The position numbers and the translations under genes were made by a program. The notes under the pieces are model-generated. The model saw only the letters and a list, made by a program, of their open reading frames with translations, made no database searches and was not told the DNA's origin. Shown here piece after piece: positions 27,410 to 37,343 of a stretch of DNA of 64,000 nucleotides. Position 1 is the stretch's first letter; each line of letters opens with the position of its first letter. The stretch is taken from the NCBI GenBank assembly GCA_035415725.1, contig DAOOGN010000003.1:41043-105042 (forward strand), written 5' to 3'. The stretch is from DSWT01 sp035415725 (GTDB taxonomy: Bacteria > Chloroflexota > Anaerolineae > B4-G1 > SLSP01).

Positions 27410-29059
27410 ATGTCCAAAACATTCCGTAATCCGATTCTCCCCGGCTTCTATCCCGACCCTTCGATTTGTCGGGTAGGGGAAGACTACTACATGGTCAACT
27501 CGACCTTCGAGTATTTCCCCGGTCTGCCCATTTTTCACAGCCGCGACCTGGTGCACTGGCGGCAGATCGGACACGCCCTCGACCGGCCTTCCCAACTGCC
27601 GTTGGATGGTGTGCGCCCTTCCGGTGGGCTATACGCACCGACGATCCGTTATCACGCCGGCACATTTTACATCATCAACACGCTCGTCGCCGGCACAAAA
27701 GAGTCCGGCAACTTCATCGTCACGGCGACGGATCCGGCGGGGCCGTGGTCGGAACCGTACTGGCTGAAGGATGCACCGGGCATCGATCCATCGCTGCTCT
27801 TCGACGATGATGGGCGCGTGTGGTACACCGGCAACCGCATTCCTCCACAGGGCGAGCAGTATCGCGGTCACCGCGAAATCTGGCTGCAAGAGCTGGATTT
27901 GCCGACGATGCAGCTCGTCGGCGAGAAATACGCGCTATGGGACGGCGCGCTGCAAGGCAATGTCCATGCCGAAGCGCCGCACCTTTACAAAATCAACGGC
28001 TGGTACTTCTTAATGGTGGCGGAAGGCGGCACGAGCCACAACCATGCCGTGACGATAGCGCGCAGTCAAAACATCACCGGCCCCTACCTCGGCAATCCGC
28101 GCAACCCCATCCTCACGCACCGCCACCTGGGACAGGACCACCCCATCATCGGCACGGGCCATGCCGACCTCGTGGAGACGCAGAACGGCGCATGGTGGCT
28201 GGTCTGCCTGGCGATGCGGCCCTACGGCGGGCGTCGGCTGGATCGCGGCTTCCTTCCCGATGGCGACCCCAACGAGGATCACTACTTCAACCTGGGGCGC
28301 GAGACGTTTATGGCGCCGGTCATCTGGGAGCACGGCTGGCCCATCGTCAGCCCCGGCAGTGGCAAAATCGAGTTCGAGTATGCCGCACCGAACCTGCCGG
28401 AGCACACCTGGCCCACCCGTCCCGTCTGCGACAACTTCGAGGGTGAACGCCTCGATGACATCTGGAACTTCCTGCGCACGCCGCGCGACAACTTCTACAG
28501 CCTGACCGAGCGTCCGGGCTACCTGCGGCTCAAACTGCGGCCATCAAGGCTCTCCGAGTGGGCCAATCCCAGCTTTGTAGGACGGCGGCAGCAGCACATC
28601 CACTTCGCGGCGCGAACCGCCATGGAATTTTCCCCCGGCGCAACCCATGAAGAAGCCGGACTCGTCCTGTTACAAAACAGTGATTTCCACTTCCGCTTTG
28701 TGGTGACGGCGGTATCTGCCGGCAACATCATCGTCCGCCTGGTCAAACGCGAGCACGGCGCAGAAACCGTCCTCGCCGAACGCGCCGTCTCGGGCAGGCG
28801 CATCTACCTCAAAGTTGAGGCGCATGGGCAGGCGTACAACTTCTACGTTGCGGCCGAGCCAGAAACCTGGCAGCCGGTCGCCGAGAACGTGGACGGACGC
28901 ATCCTCAGCACTACGGTCGCGGGCGGCTTCGTCGGTACATATCTCGGTGTCTATGCCAGTAGTAATGGGCAGCCGAGTGCCACCGTCGCCGACTTCGACT
29001 GGTTCGAATATGCCGCCATCGATGCCCCGTCCATACCCTCTGCGGAAGGTTTGGAATGA
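27410..29059 (+). CDS. Glycoside hydrolase family 43 beta-xylosidase/arabinofuranosidase
   Basis: A 549-residue enzyme with an N-terminal five-bladed propeller (about 1-310) and a C-terminal beta-sandwich (about 340-545) typical of the xylosidase subgroup. Catalytic residues are Asp16 (NPILPGFYPDPS), the pKa-modulating Asp126 (APGIDPSLLFDDDG) and the acid Glu188 (GNVHAEAPHLYK). No signal peptide, so it probably acts on imported oligosaccharides in the cytoplasm. ATG 27410 is chosen for GGAGGAG 6-7 bases upstream and the MSKTFRNPILPG family N-terminus; an upstream open frame overlaps the PFK gene and has no support. Confidence 0.95.
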   Translation: MSKTFRNPILPGFYPDPSICRVGEDYYMVNSTFEYFPGLPIFHSRDLVHWRQIGHALDRPSQLPLDGVRPSGGLYAPTIRYHAGTFYIINTLVAGTKESGNFIVTATDPAGPWSEPYWLKDAPGIDPSLLFDDDGRVWYTGNRIPPQGEQYRGHREIWLQELDLPTMQLVGEKYALWDGALQGNVHAEAPHLYKINGWYFLMVAEGGTSHNHAVTIARSQNITGPYLGNPRNPILTHRHLGQDHPIIGTGHADLVETQNGAWWLVCLAMRPYGGRRLDRGFLPDGDPNEDHYFNLGRETFMAPVIWEHGWPIVSPGSGKIEFEYAAPNLPEHTWPTRPVCDNFEGERLDDIWNFLRTPRDNFYSLTERPGYLRLKLRPSRLSEWANPSFVGRRQQHIHFAARTAMEFSPGATHEEAGLVLLQNSDFHFRFVVTAVSAGNIIVRLVKREHGAETVLAERAVSGRRIYLKVEAHGQAYNFYVAAEPETWQPVAENVDGRILSTTVAGGFVGTYLGVYASSNGQPSATVADFDWFEYAAIDAPSIPSAEGLE

Positions 29060-29153
29060 CGCCTTCAGGTGTCTCTTAGGAGTTAAGAACGGCTGAAGCT
29101 GCCATTACCAACGGGAATTTGCGTCAGTCCTATTATCCTCAGGAGGTACGCCT

Positions 29154-30203
29154 TTGTTACCCTGGCTCGGAGAACATCTGATTGAAGTCTACGGCCCTTT
29201 CCGGTTGTTGACCTCCTATCTTTTTTTGGCGGGCATCGGCACGGCGCTGGCGGCGGGCCTCACCTGGTTCCTGCTGCCGAAATTGTGGCGCTATCTGCCC
29301 ACGGATGGCGGCCGCATCCACGCCGTCGGCGCCCAGGAAAGCAAAGGCAAGCCGGTGAGCGCCGGCCTGATCTTCATATCCATCTTTGTCGGTGTCTGCC
29401 TGTTAGTGCTGCCATACCGATGGCAATTTCTCGGCGTGCTGGCGTGTGTACTGCTCTCGATGCTGGAAGGCTACATGGATGATCGCACGCCGGGCGGATG
29501 GGGCGAATATCGCCTGGGGCTGGCCGATTTAGGCATCTCGTTGCTGGGAGCGCTCATTATCTGCCGAGGTCAAGCCGTGGTGATGTGGCTGCCGCTGTTC
29601 AAAACGCCGCTCACCGTTTCACCCTGGGTCTTCATCCCCCTGGCGACGGTTCTCTTGTGGTTTACCATCAACGCCACAAACTGCACCGACGGCGTAGACG
29701 GTCTTTCGGGCAGTCTTTCCACGCTGGCCTTCACCTATCTCGGTGGAATTCTGTACGGCATACTGGGGCATCAGGAGATTTCAGCTTATCTCCTGGTGCC
29801 CCATTATCCCGACGGCGCCATCTGGGGCATCATGGCCTTCGTGATGGTGGGCGCCTTAGGGGGGTACCTGTGGTACAATGCCAATCCGAGTATGGTTTTG
29901 ATGGGCGACGCCGGATCGCGCCCGATGGGGCTACTGCTGGGGATACTCGTCTTGGCGTGTGGCAACCCCTTCTTGATTTTGGTGGTGGCGAGCGTCGTCC
30001 TGGTCAACGGCGGCACAGGGCTGGTGAAAGTGGCGCTACTGCGTTTCTTCAAAATCGGCATCTTCAAAACCGTGCGCTATCCGCTGCACGATCACTTCCG
30101 ACAGACAAAAGGCTGGTCGAATACCCAGGTATTGGTGCGCTTCATGCTTTTGCAGGCCATCGGCACACCGTTGCTGCTGGTTCTGCTGTTCAAAGTGCGT
30201 TAA
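29154..30203 (+). CDS. mraY: MraY/WecA-superfamily phospho-sugar transferase (MraY-like)
   Basis: A 349-residue polytopic membrane protein with about ten hydrophobic segments. It has the polyprenyl-phosphate transferase motifs NATNCTDGVDGLSG (catalytic Asp region), VLMGDAGSRPMG and YPLHDHFRQTKGWS. The last corresponds to the MraY PLHHHFE motif with the middle His replaced by Asp. MraY transfers phospho-MurNAc-pentapeptide to undecaprenyl phosphate to form lipid I. The start is TTG 29154, with AGGAGG 7 bases upstream; no better ATG exists. It lies outside any cell-division cluster, among carbohydrate genes, so it could be a paralogue; the symbol is tentative. Confidence 0.82.
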   Translation: MLPWLGEHLIEVYGPFRLLTSYLFLAGIGTALAAGLTWFLLPKLWRYLPTDGGRIHAVGAQESKGKPVSAGLIFISIFVGVCLLVLPYRWQFLGVLACVLLSMLEGYMDDRTPGGWGEYRLGLADLGISLLGALIICRGQAVVMWLPLFKTPLTVSPWVFIPLATVLLWFTINATNCTDGVDGLSGSLSTLAFTYLGGILYGILGHQEISAYLLVPHYPDGAIWGIMAFVMVGALGGYLWYNANPSMVLMGDAGSRPMGLLLGILVLACGNPFLILVVASVVLVNGGTGLVKVALLRFFKIGIFKTVRYPLHDHFRQTKGWSNTQVLVRFMLLQAIGTPLLLVLLFKVR

Positions 30204-30272
30204 TTTCTACCATGAATCCACGCCATCCGCTCCTCTTGCGCGGAAAAGCATGCCGATTCAAGGAGGTTATCG

Positions 30273-31409
30273 ATGCTATATCCACTGCGTTTCAAAGAGA
30301 TTCTGCGGAATTACGATTTTGGCAACCGCTGGATCGTCGATGTCTATGAAAAAGAGGGCCTGCCCGCCCATCATCGCCTCGCCGAGACGTGGGAAGTGTG
30401 CGACCGGGGAGCGGAGTCGAGCGTCATCATCAACGGCCCGCTGGCAGGGAAGACCCTGCACGAGTTGATCGACGAATATGGTGTCGATTTCCTGGGCCGC
30501 GACGTCGTCGCCCGTTGTGGAACGCGCTTCCCGCTGCTCATCAAGTTCCTGGACGCCTCCAACGTCCTCGCCGAACAGGCACATCACAACGACGCGCTGG
30601 CGGCGAAGCAGAAGCTATCCGATCCCGGCAAGACCGAAGCGTGGTACATGCTCCACGTCCGCGACGGCGCGACCATCCGCTGCGGCAATGTCCCCGGCGC
30701 GACCGAGGCCGCCGTCCACGACGCCATCATGGCCGGTTCCATCCGTGATCTGATGCCGGAATACGCGGTGCAACCCGGCGACGCTTTCTTGCTCTACGCC
30801 GGGACAATGCACTACTCGCCGGGCGGCGTGCTCTTCTACGAGATTATGCAGAACTCCGATGTGTACATCGGCCTACAGCAACCCGACCCGGCGTTGCCGG
30901 AAGCAGAACGCGAGGCGCAAGTACGCACCGCGCTGGAGGGCATCCATCTCGAAGAGAATTTCGACGGCAAAACGCAACCCATCCCACTACGCGAAGGTGC
31001 AAACACGCATACCTTCGTCCTCGCCTGCCCTTACTTCGCCCTGGAGCGCCTGGACCTGGCTGCGCCGTACACGCTGAGCGGCGACGGCGAGCGGTTCTGC
31101 GTGCTCTCCCAAATCGAGGGAACGTCTACCGTGATCGGCGGCGAACAACAGGTCATTTTGCGTCCAGGGCAAACGTGTCTGCTGCCCGCCAGTCTGGGTG
31201 CGGCAACCCTCGAACCGCTATCTGCCCCCTGCGCCCTGCTCAAAGCCTACGTGCCCGACCTGGTAAAAAACATCATCCAACCCTTGCGGGCGGCCGGCGT
31301 GGCAGACGAGGCCATAGTGAGGTTAGGGGGCAAGACGACGCTGAATACGCTCCAGACATGGCTGGCACCAGAGAAATTTAGCATTAACTGGCGGCTTACC
31401 AGCGGTTAA
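30273..31409 (+). CDS. Class I phosphomannose isomerase-like protein
   Basis: A 378-residue cupin-type metalloenzyme resembling mannose-6-phosphate isomerase (fructose 6-phosphate to mannose 6-phosphate). Zinc-ligand positions are visible: Gln and His in LAEQAHHND, Glu in KTEAWYML, and His in GTMHYSPGG. The N-terminal WEVCDRGAESSV fits the family. It is shorter than the E. coli enzyme and similar to Firmicutes-type forms; another aldose isomerase activity is possible. ATG 30273 follows AAGGAGG. The last residues (INWRLTSG) are encoded by a dispersed repeat that is duplicated just downstream. Confidence 0.87.
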   Translation: MLYPLRFKEILRNYDFGNRWIVDVYEKEGLPAHHRLAETWEVCDRGAESSVIINGPLAGKTLHELIDEYGVDFLGRDVVARCGTRFPLLIKFLDASNVLAEQAHHNDALAAKQKLSDPGKTEAWYMLHVRDGATIRCGNVPGATEAAVHDAIMAGSIRDLMPEYAVQPGDAFLLYAGTMHYSPGGVLFYEIMQNSDVYIGLQQPDPALPEAEREAQVRTALEGIHLEENFDGKTQPIPLREGANTHTFVLACPYFALERLDLAAPYTLSGDGERFCVLSQIEGTSTVIGGEQQVILRPGQTCLLPASLGAATLEPLSAPCALLKAYVPDLVKNIIQPLRAAGVADEAIVRLGGKTTLNTLQTWLAPEKFSINWRLTSG

Positions 31410-31599
31410 ATAAAAATTCTAACCGCGAAGGACGCAAAGAATTTGTGTTTTTCTCTGTGAACTCTGTGTGCTCTGTGGCTATGTACAGAGAAATTTAGCA
31501 TTAACTGGCGGCTTACCAGCGGTTAAATAAAAATTCTAACCGCGAAGGACGCAAAGAATTTGTGTTTTTCTCTGTGAACTCTGTGTGCTCTGTGGCTAT
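31369..31599 (+). repeat. 117-bp tandem duplication containing leader repeat family 1, copies D1 and D2
   Basis: 31369-31482 and 31486-31599 appear identical over 114 bases with an offset of 117. The unit contains the last 13 codons of the isomerase gene plus the family 1 sequence (AACTGGCGGCTTACCAGCGG ... CTCTGTGGCTAT). The second copy continues into AAGGGAGG, the ribosome site of the small membrane protein. Confidence 0.93.
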
Positions 31600-31617
31600 T
31601 TTCAAGGGAGGCTTGGA

Positions 31618-31845
31618 ATGGCACGTCGACGTTATGCCCGTTCATACCGGCGTTCAACGTCATACAGCAATACAGTGCGTATACGCGGTGTGGAACGGGT
31701 TCTGCTGATCCTGGGGGCAACGTTATATCTCATCGGCGTCTTCGGCGGCATCCATCTGTTAGCCATGCCCACGACAACCGCCATTCTGCTGCTCGGCGTA
31801 GGGGGCGGCTTGCTCCTCATCATCACGTTGACGTTGATTTTCTAA
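31618..31845 (+). CDS. Small two-span membrane protein
   Basis: A 75-residue protein with a very basic N-terminus (MARRRYARSYRRS) and two hydrophobic segments (about 24-44, VLLILGATLYLIGVFGG; and 51-74, AILLLGVGGGLLLIITLTLI). By the positive-inside rule the N-terminus is cytoplasmic. ATG 31618 follows GGGAGG. It ends 10 bases before xseA. Family not recognised. Confidence 0.7.
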   Translation: MARRRYARSYRRSTSYSNTVRIRGVERVLLILGATLYLIGVFGGIHLLAMPTTTAILLLGVGGGLLLIITLTLIF

Positions 31846-31855
31846 GGGTAAAACG

Positions 31856-33076
31856 ATGTGGGATCAACTCGGATTATTTTCGCCGGTGGACCACCCCTAC
31901 ACCGTCAGTGAGATCACCGGGCGGATTCGCGTGCTTTTAGAACAAGAGCCGCTCCTGCAAGATGTATGGATCGAAGGGGAAGTCTCTAACTTCTCGCGGG
32001 CCTCGTCGGGTCACCTCTACTTCACGCTGAAGGATGCTGGCGCCCAGATCAACAGCGTCGTCTGGCGCAGCCAGGCGCAAGGGATCACCTACATGCCGCG
32101 CTCCGGAGATCAGGTCATCGTCCACGGACGTATTGGCCTGTACGAACAGGGCGGACGCTACCAGATTTACGTGGACGCGATCCAGCCCGCCGGGCGCGGC
32201 TCACTCTTCCAGGAGTTCGAGCGCCTCAAAGCGCAGTTGGAAGCCGAAGGGCTGTTCACGCCAGAGCGTAAGCGTCCCCTCCCCGCGTACCCCCAACGGA
32301 TCGGCGTGGTCACCTCGCCAACGGCGGCAGCTTTCCGCGACGTGATCAACGTCCTCACGCGACGTTATCCGCTGGCAGAAGTTCTGCTCTCACCGACGTT
32401 GGTGCAGGGGGAAACGGCCCCAGCACAAATCGTCGCGGCACTTGCTGCCTTAAATGCGCGGGATGATGTGGATGTCATCCTTATCGTGCGCGGCGGCGGC
32501 TCGCTGGAGGATCTATGGGCCTTCAACGACGAGCGCGTCGCGCGAGCCGTAGCGGCGTCACGCCTGCCGGTGATCTCCGGCGTTGGGCACGAGACGGATT
32601 TCACGCTGACCGATTTCGCGGCGGACCGTCGCGCCCCCACCCCATCGGCGGCGGCGGAGATGGCGACGCCCGACCGCATTGAGTTGCAGGTAGCATTGCA
32701 ACAGCACCAGACACGTTTGGTACGTATTTTCGACACACGGCTGCAAGGATTCCGTGATCAGGTGACACGGTTAAGTCACGCCCTGCAGTACCTCTCGCCG
32801 GCGGCGCGCCTGGCCAATTCCCGCCAGCGCGTGGATGATCTGCTGGCGCACGCAGATGCAGCGGTCGCACACCGGATGGTCATGCAACGGCAGCAAGTGC
32901 AGGGATTATCGGCGCGCCTCGCCTCGCTCAATCCCGATGCAGTGCTGGCGCGCGGCTATGCGATTGTGCAGGAGCGCGAATCGGGGAACGTCATCACCTC
33001 GGCCAAAGCCATCACCCCGGGGCTGGCGTTGACCTTAAGACTGCAAGATGGCGAAGCGGCTGCACGCGGGGATTAA
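31856..33076 (+). CDS. xseA: Exodeoxyribonuclease VII large subunit
   Basis: A 406-residue nuclease subunit that degrades single-stranded DNA from both ends to acid-soluble oligonucleotides. It has an N-terminal OB-fold (IEGEVSNFSRASSGHLYFTL, about 38-57) and the catalytic region with VVTSPTAAAFRDVINVL, RGGGSLEDLWAFND and GHETDFTLTDFAADRRAPTP. The C-terminal coiled coil is shorter than in E. coli (about 456 residues in total). The small subunit gene xseB does not follow here. ATG 31856 has AAGGG 6 bases upstream. Confidence 0.96.
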   Translation: MWDQLGLFSPVDHPYTVSEITGRIRVLLEQEPLLQDVWIEGEVSNFSRASSGHLYFTLKDAGAQINSVVWRSQAQGITYMPRSGDQVIVHGRIGLYEQGGRYQIYVDAIQPAGRGSLFQEFERLKAQLEAEGLFTPERKRPLPAYPQRIGVVTSPTAAAFRDVINVLTRRYPLAEVLLSPTLVQGETAPAQIVAALAALNARDDVDVILIVRGGGSLEDLWAFNDERVARAVAASRLPVISGVGHETDFTLTDFAADRRAPTPSAAAEMATPDRIELQVALQQHQTRLVRIFDTRLQGFRDQVTRLSHALQYLSPAARLANSRQRVDDLLAHADAAVAHRMVMQRQQVQGLSARLASLNPDAVLARGYAIVQERESGNVITSAKAITPGLALTLRLQDGEAAARGD

Positions 33077-33173
33077 TCTCAAAATCTGCTCAATCCGCTT
33101 AATCGGCTGACAGGATATGAAACCAACAGCACAGATCGACCGCTATGGCACCCGGATTGTCAATCCTGTATTT

Positions 33174-34532
33174 CTACTCATATTTTAACGCATGAATAGG
33201 ACTGAGGGCGGCGGCGCGAATGGCAGGATAGATGCCAGACACCACACCGATCAAAACGGCGAAGAGAATGGCAAAGACCGGCAGCCACAGCGGGGTTGCT
33301 GTCAAAGCCTGCGCCGCTTCTTGTCCGGCCATACCGGGTCCCACCGGCATAAATCCACCACTTCCCTGAGAGATAAACGACTGTCCGGCGACGTTGATCA
33401 CAGCGTTGACCCCCAGCGCCAGCAACACACCTCCGACGCCGCCCAGAAAACCGATGCTCCCCGCCTCGGTCAAGAATACCGACATCACATCCTGATTGGT
33501 CGCCCCGATGGCCTTCATCAGACCGATCTCGCGCGTGCGCTCGTAAATCGCCATCACCATCGTGTTGGCGATGCCGAAGGCCGCCACCAGCAACGCTACC
33601 GCCCCGATACCCCCTAACACGGCCTGAATGATCACGAAGAACTGGTTGATACTCTCCAATTGCTGCCGGTCTGACTGAACACTGAAACCCATGTCTTTGA
33701 TTTGCTGCTCAACCACCGGTGCCTGGTTGGGATTATCGACTTTGACCAACGCTTGTATGTAGCCTTTGCGCGATCCGGACTGTGCTTCCGGCGGCAGTCC
33801 GGCGTTCATCCGTTGATTGAGCCGCTGCGCTTCTTTGAGCGGCATGAAGATGCTGTAATCATACATATACCCCTGTGGCTGCAATTCCCCTACGACTTCC
33901 AGCCGCGCGACGACACTCTCGGTTGGGTACATGTCACCCTCGTTGTAGGTGTATTGCATCATTTTCAGTATTTTACCCATCAATTCAGGGGCCGGTGGTG
34001 GCGTCTCGCCCTCCGCACGCTCTTCCCAGGGAATGAAATTGTCAGGGACCATACTGCCGATGACAACCTGTCCCCGGTAGAGTTCCATCGTGCCCCGTTT
34101 GAGGGCGACGATTTTGGCGAATTCATCCATTTCTACGCCATAGATCTGCCCCCACCCTTCCTGCCGGTCCAGCTTGAGCGGCCCCATCATCGTTACATCC
34201 AGGAATGGCGTGACGGCAATGACGCCCTCCATCTGGCGGATTTGGTCGAGCACAGTATCGTCAAGCACGAGGGTCTGCTGCTGCTGTTGCTGGCTTCCGT
34301 CACCTTTCGGGGACACCTCCCCCCAATAGCTGTCGTTGCGCACCATCAATTCGTCGAGGCCGCCCATTCCGTAGAGGCTTTCTGTCGCCAACTGCTGCAA
34401 TCCGGCGCCCAGGGACATCAACACAACAACCGCCGCGGTGCCGATGATCACGCCGATGGCCGTCATCGCCACACGCGCCTTCATGCGTTTGAGATTGCTC
34501 AAAACTAAGCGCAGTAAATCACGAATGGTCAT
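33174..34532 (-). CDS. MacB/FtsX-type ABC transporter permease
   Basis: A 452-residue permease with four membrane spans: one N-terminal (about 20-45, VAMTAIGVIIGTAAVVVLMS) and three C-terminal (about 310-440), separated by a large extracytoplasmic MacB-like domain. AFGIANTMVMAIYERTREIG is the coupling-helix region typical of the family. The family moves lipoproteins, peptides or drugs from the outer face of the membrane. It is the last gene of a four-gene operon with a CARDB-domain secreted protein, an ATPase and a YIP1 protein. A 16-bp tandem repeat lies directly before the start. Confidence 0.93.
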   Translation of the reverse strand: MTIRDLLRLVLSNLKRMKARVAMTAIGVIIGTAAVVVLMSLGAGLQQLATESLYGMGGLDELMVRNDSYWGEVSPKGDGSQQQQQQTLVLDDTVLDQIRQMEGVIAVTPFLDVTMMGPLKLDRQEGWGQIYGVEMDEFAKIVALKRGTMELYRGQVVIGSMVPDNFIPWEERAEGETPPPAPELMGKILKMMQYTYNEGDMYPTESVVARLEVVGELQPQGYMYDYSIFMPLKEAQRLNQRMNAGLPPEAQSGSRKGYIQALVKVDNPNQAPVVEQQIKDMGFSVQSDRQQLESINQFFVIIQAVLGGIGAVALLVAAFGIANTMVMAIYERTREIGLMKAIGATNQDVMSVFLTEAGSIGFLGGVGGVLLALGVNAVINVAGQSFISQGSGGFMPVGPGMAGQEAAQALTATPLWLPVFAILFAVLIGVVSGIYPAIRAAALSPIHALKYE

Positions 34533-34535
34533 AGT

Positions 34536-34580
34536 GAATCAGCGAATAAAAGAATCAGCGAATAAAAGAATCAGCGAATA
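34536..34580. repeat. 16-bp tandem repeat upstream of the permease
   Basis: GAATCAGCGAATAAAA occurs at 34536 and 34552, with a 13-base partial third copy at 34568. It begins 3 bases upstream of the permease ATG and occupies the position of the ribosome site. Confidence 0.9.
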
Positions 34581-34621
34581 GGGTAAAAGCAAAGGTTTTT
34601 GCCTTCTGCCTCTTGCATCCT

Positions 34622-36547
34622 TCAGCTCCCCAGACCGAGAAAACCTTTAACAAAGCGCAGGACCTTTTGCATCAAAGTCTCAGGAGTCCCCTCCGCCGGC
34701 AGTTCCGTAGGGCCGAGCGGACCGTCGGGACCGCCCGGAGTACCCTCTTGCGGCATCTCCATCACTTCCACGGTGAGGGTCTGGCTGTAAACTTGCGTCT
34801 GGTTGAGATCGTCCACATAATACACGTTGACCACCACATCCACCGGCCCCGGCGCGAGCGGCATCGCCATCGCATCCAACGTCCACGAGCCGCCGGGATC
34901 GAGATTGCCTACATAGGTGCTCGGTTCCTCCATAAACTCCAAACCCGCGCCCGTCACTTCCAGAGTAGGGATGTTGAACCGTGCGGTGCCTGAGTTGACT
35001 ACCTCAATCGGCAACGCCAGCGGCTGCCCCACCAGCGCCATCCCTTCCACAGGACGATAGAAGCTGACTTTGAACTGGGGCCGGCGGAAAACCATCAGGC
35101 TGACGCGCTGCGTGTCCTTCTCGCGCGTGCCGGTTTCGGTGTCGTAGGCCAACGCCACGGGGAGGTTGTACGCTTTCGTCTCCGCGTTCCCGGCGACCAT
35201 CAACCGCATGGTAATCGCCGTGGTCTGCCCGGCAGCAACCCCCGGCACGAAACTGACGTTACTGCCTTCGAGGGGTACGAACATGCCCAGCTCCTCCCCT
35301 TCCTCGCCCCCCAAAGCCAGCGTGATGCGCTGCGCGTCCCCACCGCCCACATTGGCGAGGTCCAACGTCAACGTGAAGCTGTCGCCGGGGGAAATGCTCG
35401 CCGGATCGGTGCGGTAGGCGTTGATTAACAACTGGGGACGATTCGCCAGGCTGGTGTCGATGTCCACGCCCACCGTCTGCTGGTCAGAATAATTGCCGCC
35501 GCTGTAATCGCTGTACTCGAGCGCAATGGTCAACCCCTGACGTCCCCCTTCCTTCACGGGCTTAAGCAGCAATGGCAAGGTCACGGTGACAAGATCATCG
35601 ATGCGCAGGACATCCGTGGAGATGATGTTGCCGCCCTCCGCCGGGACCGCGCTGGCCGGATCGGCGCTGGTCATGATGTTGATCGCCGTGCGGCTACCGC
35701 GATTTGCCAGGACCAGGGTCAGTGAGAAGGGGGCGCCGGGCGTGATGACCGGCGGGTCCGTAGAGACACCCTCCACGAGCACTTCAGGCTTGCCGGTAGG
35801 CGCAGCACCGGTGCTCGCGCCGATGACTTCGACCGGGATGGTAGCCGGGTAATCGTAGTGATTGCCTTCCCAGTCGTTGGCCGATAGTTGCACCTCGACT
35901 TCATGGATGCCGTTGGTGGTCGACGCCGGAACGCGGAAGCGCTGCGTCGCCACAAAAGTCGCGTTGATGTGGACCTGCCAGAACAGATGTCCCTTGTCGC
36001 CCAGGGGGATGAACGTCCCGCCGGGGAACACTGCCATCGTGTTTTCTCCGGCGCGGCTGCCGTTGTTGTACACTTCGACGCTGACGGTGAATTCCTGTCC
36101 AGGGCGCACTTGCAGCGGCTCGACCGTGTAATTGCGCACGGTGAGAATCGGACGACCGGGCGGCGGTGGAGATTCAGGTTTCGGCGTGGCAGTGGGAGAC
36201 GGCGGCTCCACTAACCGGAGCGTGCCGAGAGCGATTTCTACACCCTCCGTGTTCAATACCCACAGAGAATAGTCGCCGGCGCTTAATCCCGTCGGCACGG
36301 TCGCTTGCAGCGCCGTCGGATTGACGTAGTGGGTAGCCAGAATACCGTAATTGAGTAGACGGACGGTATAGCCTTCCGTAAAGGTAAACGCGCCGGTCGC
36401 GTATAGACTCACTGTACCGCCGAGATCGGTACGCAACGTGCTCGGCTCCACGATGACCGACGCTTGCGCCGCTCCCCATGTCACCACGCCCAACGCCAAC
36501 GCCATTGCCAACACCATAATCAAACTCCATTTGACATTTTGTCTCAT
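34622..36547 (-). CDS. Secreted CARDB-like multidomain protein of an ABC export operon
   Basis: A 641-residue protein with a signal peptide (1-29) and a Pro/Thr-rich linker (about 118-130). Several Ig-like repeats follow, each opening with a phrase such as VRPGQEFTVSVEVYNNGSR, TPGAPFSLTLVLANRGSR or SPGDSFTLTLDLANVGGG, typical of CARDB/NEW3-type adhesive domains. The C-terminal helix (MQKVLRFVKGFLGLGS) could associate with membrane. It occupies the place an HlyD-type adaptor would have in a MacB operon, so it may be the extracytoplasmic partner of the permease; this is inference. Confidence 0.82.
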   Translation of the reverse strand: MRQNVKWSLIMVLAMALALGVVTWGAAQASVIVEPSTLRTDLGGTVSLYATGAFTFTEGYTVRLLNYGILATHYVNPTALQATVPTGLSAGDYSLWVLNTEGVEIALGTLRLVEPPSPTATPKPESPPPPGRPILTVRNYTVEPLQVRPGQEFTVSVEVYNNGSRAGENTMAVFPGGTFIPLGDKGHLFWQVHINATFVATQRFRVPASTTNGIHEVEVQLSANDWEGNHYDYPATIPVEVIGASTGAAPTGKPEVLVEGVSTDPPVITPGAPFSLTLVLANRGSRTAINIMTSADPASAVPAEGGNIISTDVLRIDDLVTVTLPLLLKPVKEGGRQGLTIALEYSDYSGGNYSDQQTVGVDIDTSLANRPQLLINAYRTDPASISPGDSFTLTLDLANVGGGDAQRITLALGGEEGEELGMFVPLEGSNVSFVPGVAAGQTTAITMRLMVAGNAETKAYNLPVALAYDTETGTREKDTQRVSLMVFRRPQFKVSFYRPVEGMALVGQPLALPIEVVNSGTARFNIPTLEVTGAGLEFMEEPSTYVGNLDPGGSWTLDAMAMPLAPGPVDVVVNVYYVDDLNQTQVYSQTLTVEVMEMPQEGTPGGPDGPLGPTELPAEGTPETLMQKVLRFVKGFLGLGS

Positions 36548-36620
36548 CGGATGCCCTCACGAAAATGAGAAATTAGAAAGTAGAAAGTAGAAATTAGAAA
36601 TGAGAAGCGAAAATGTGCCC

Positions 36621-37313
<693 letters not shown>

Positions 37314-37343
37314 GCACTGCGAAATCTGCCGGGCTGGATCGGC

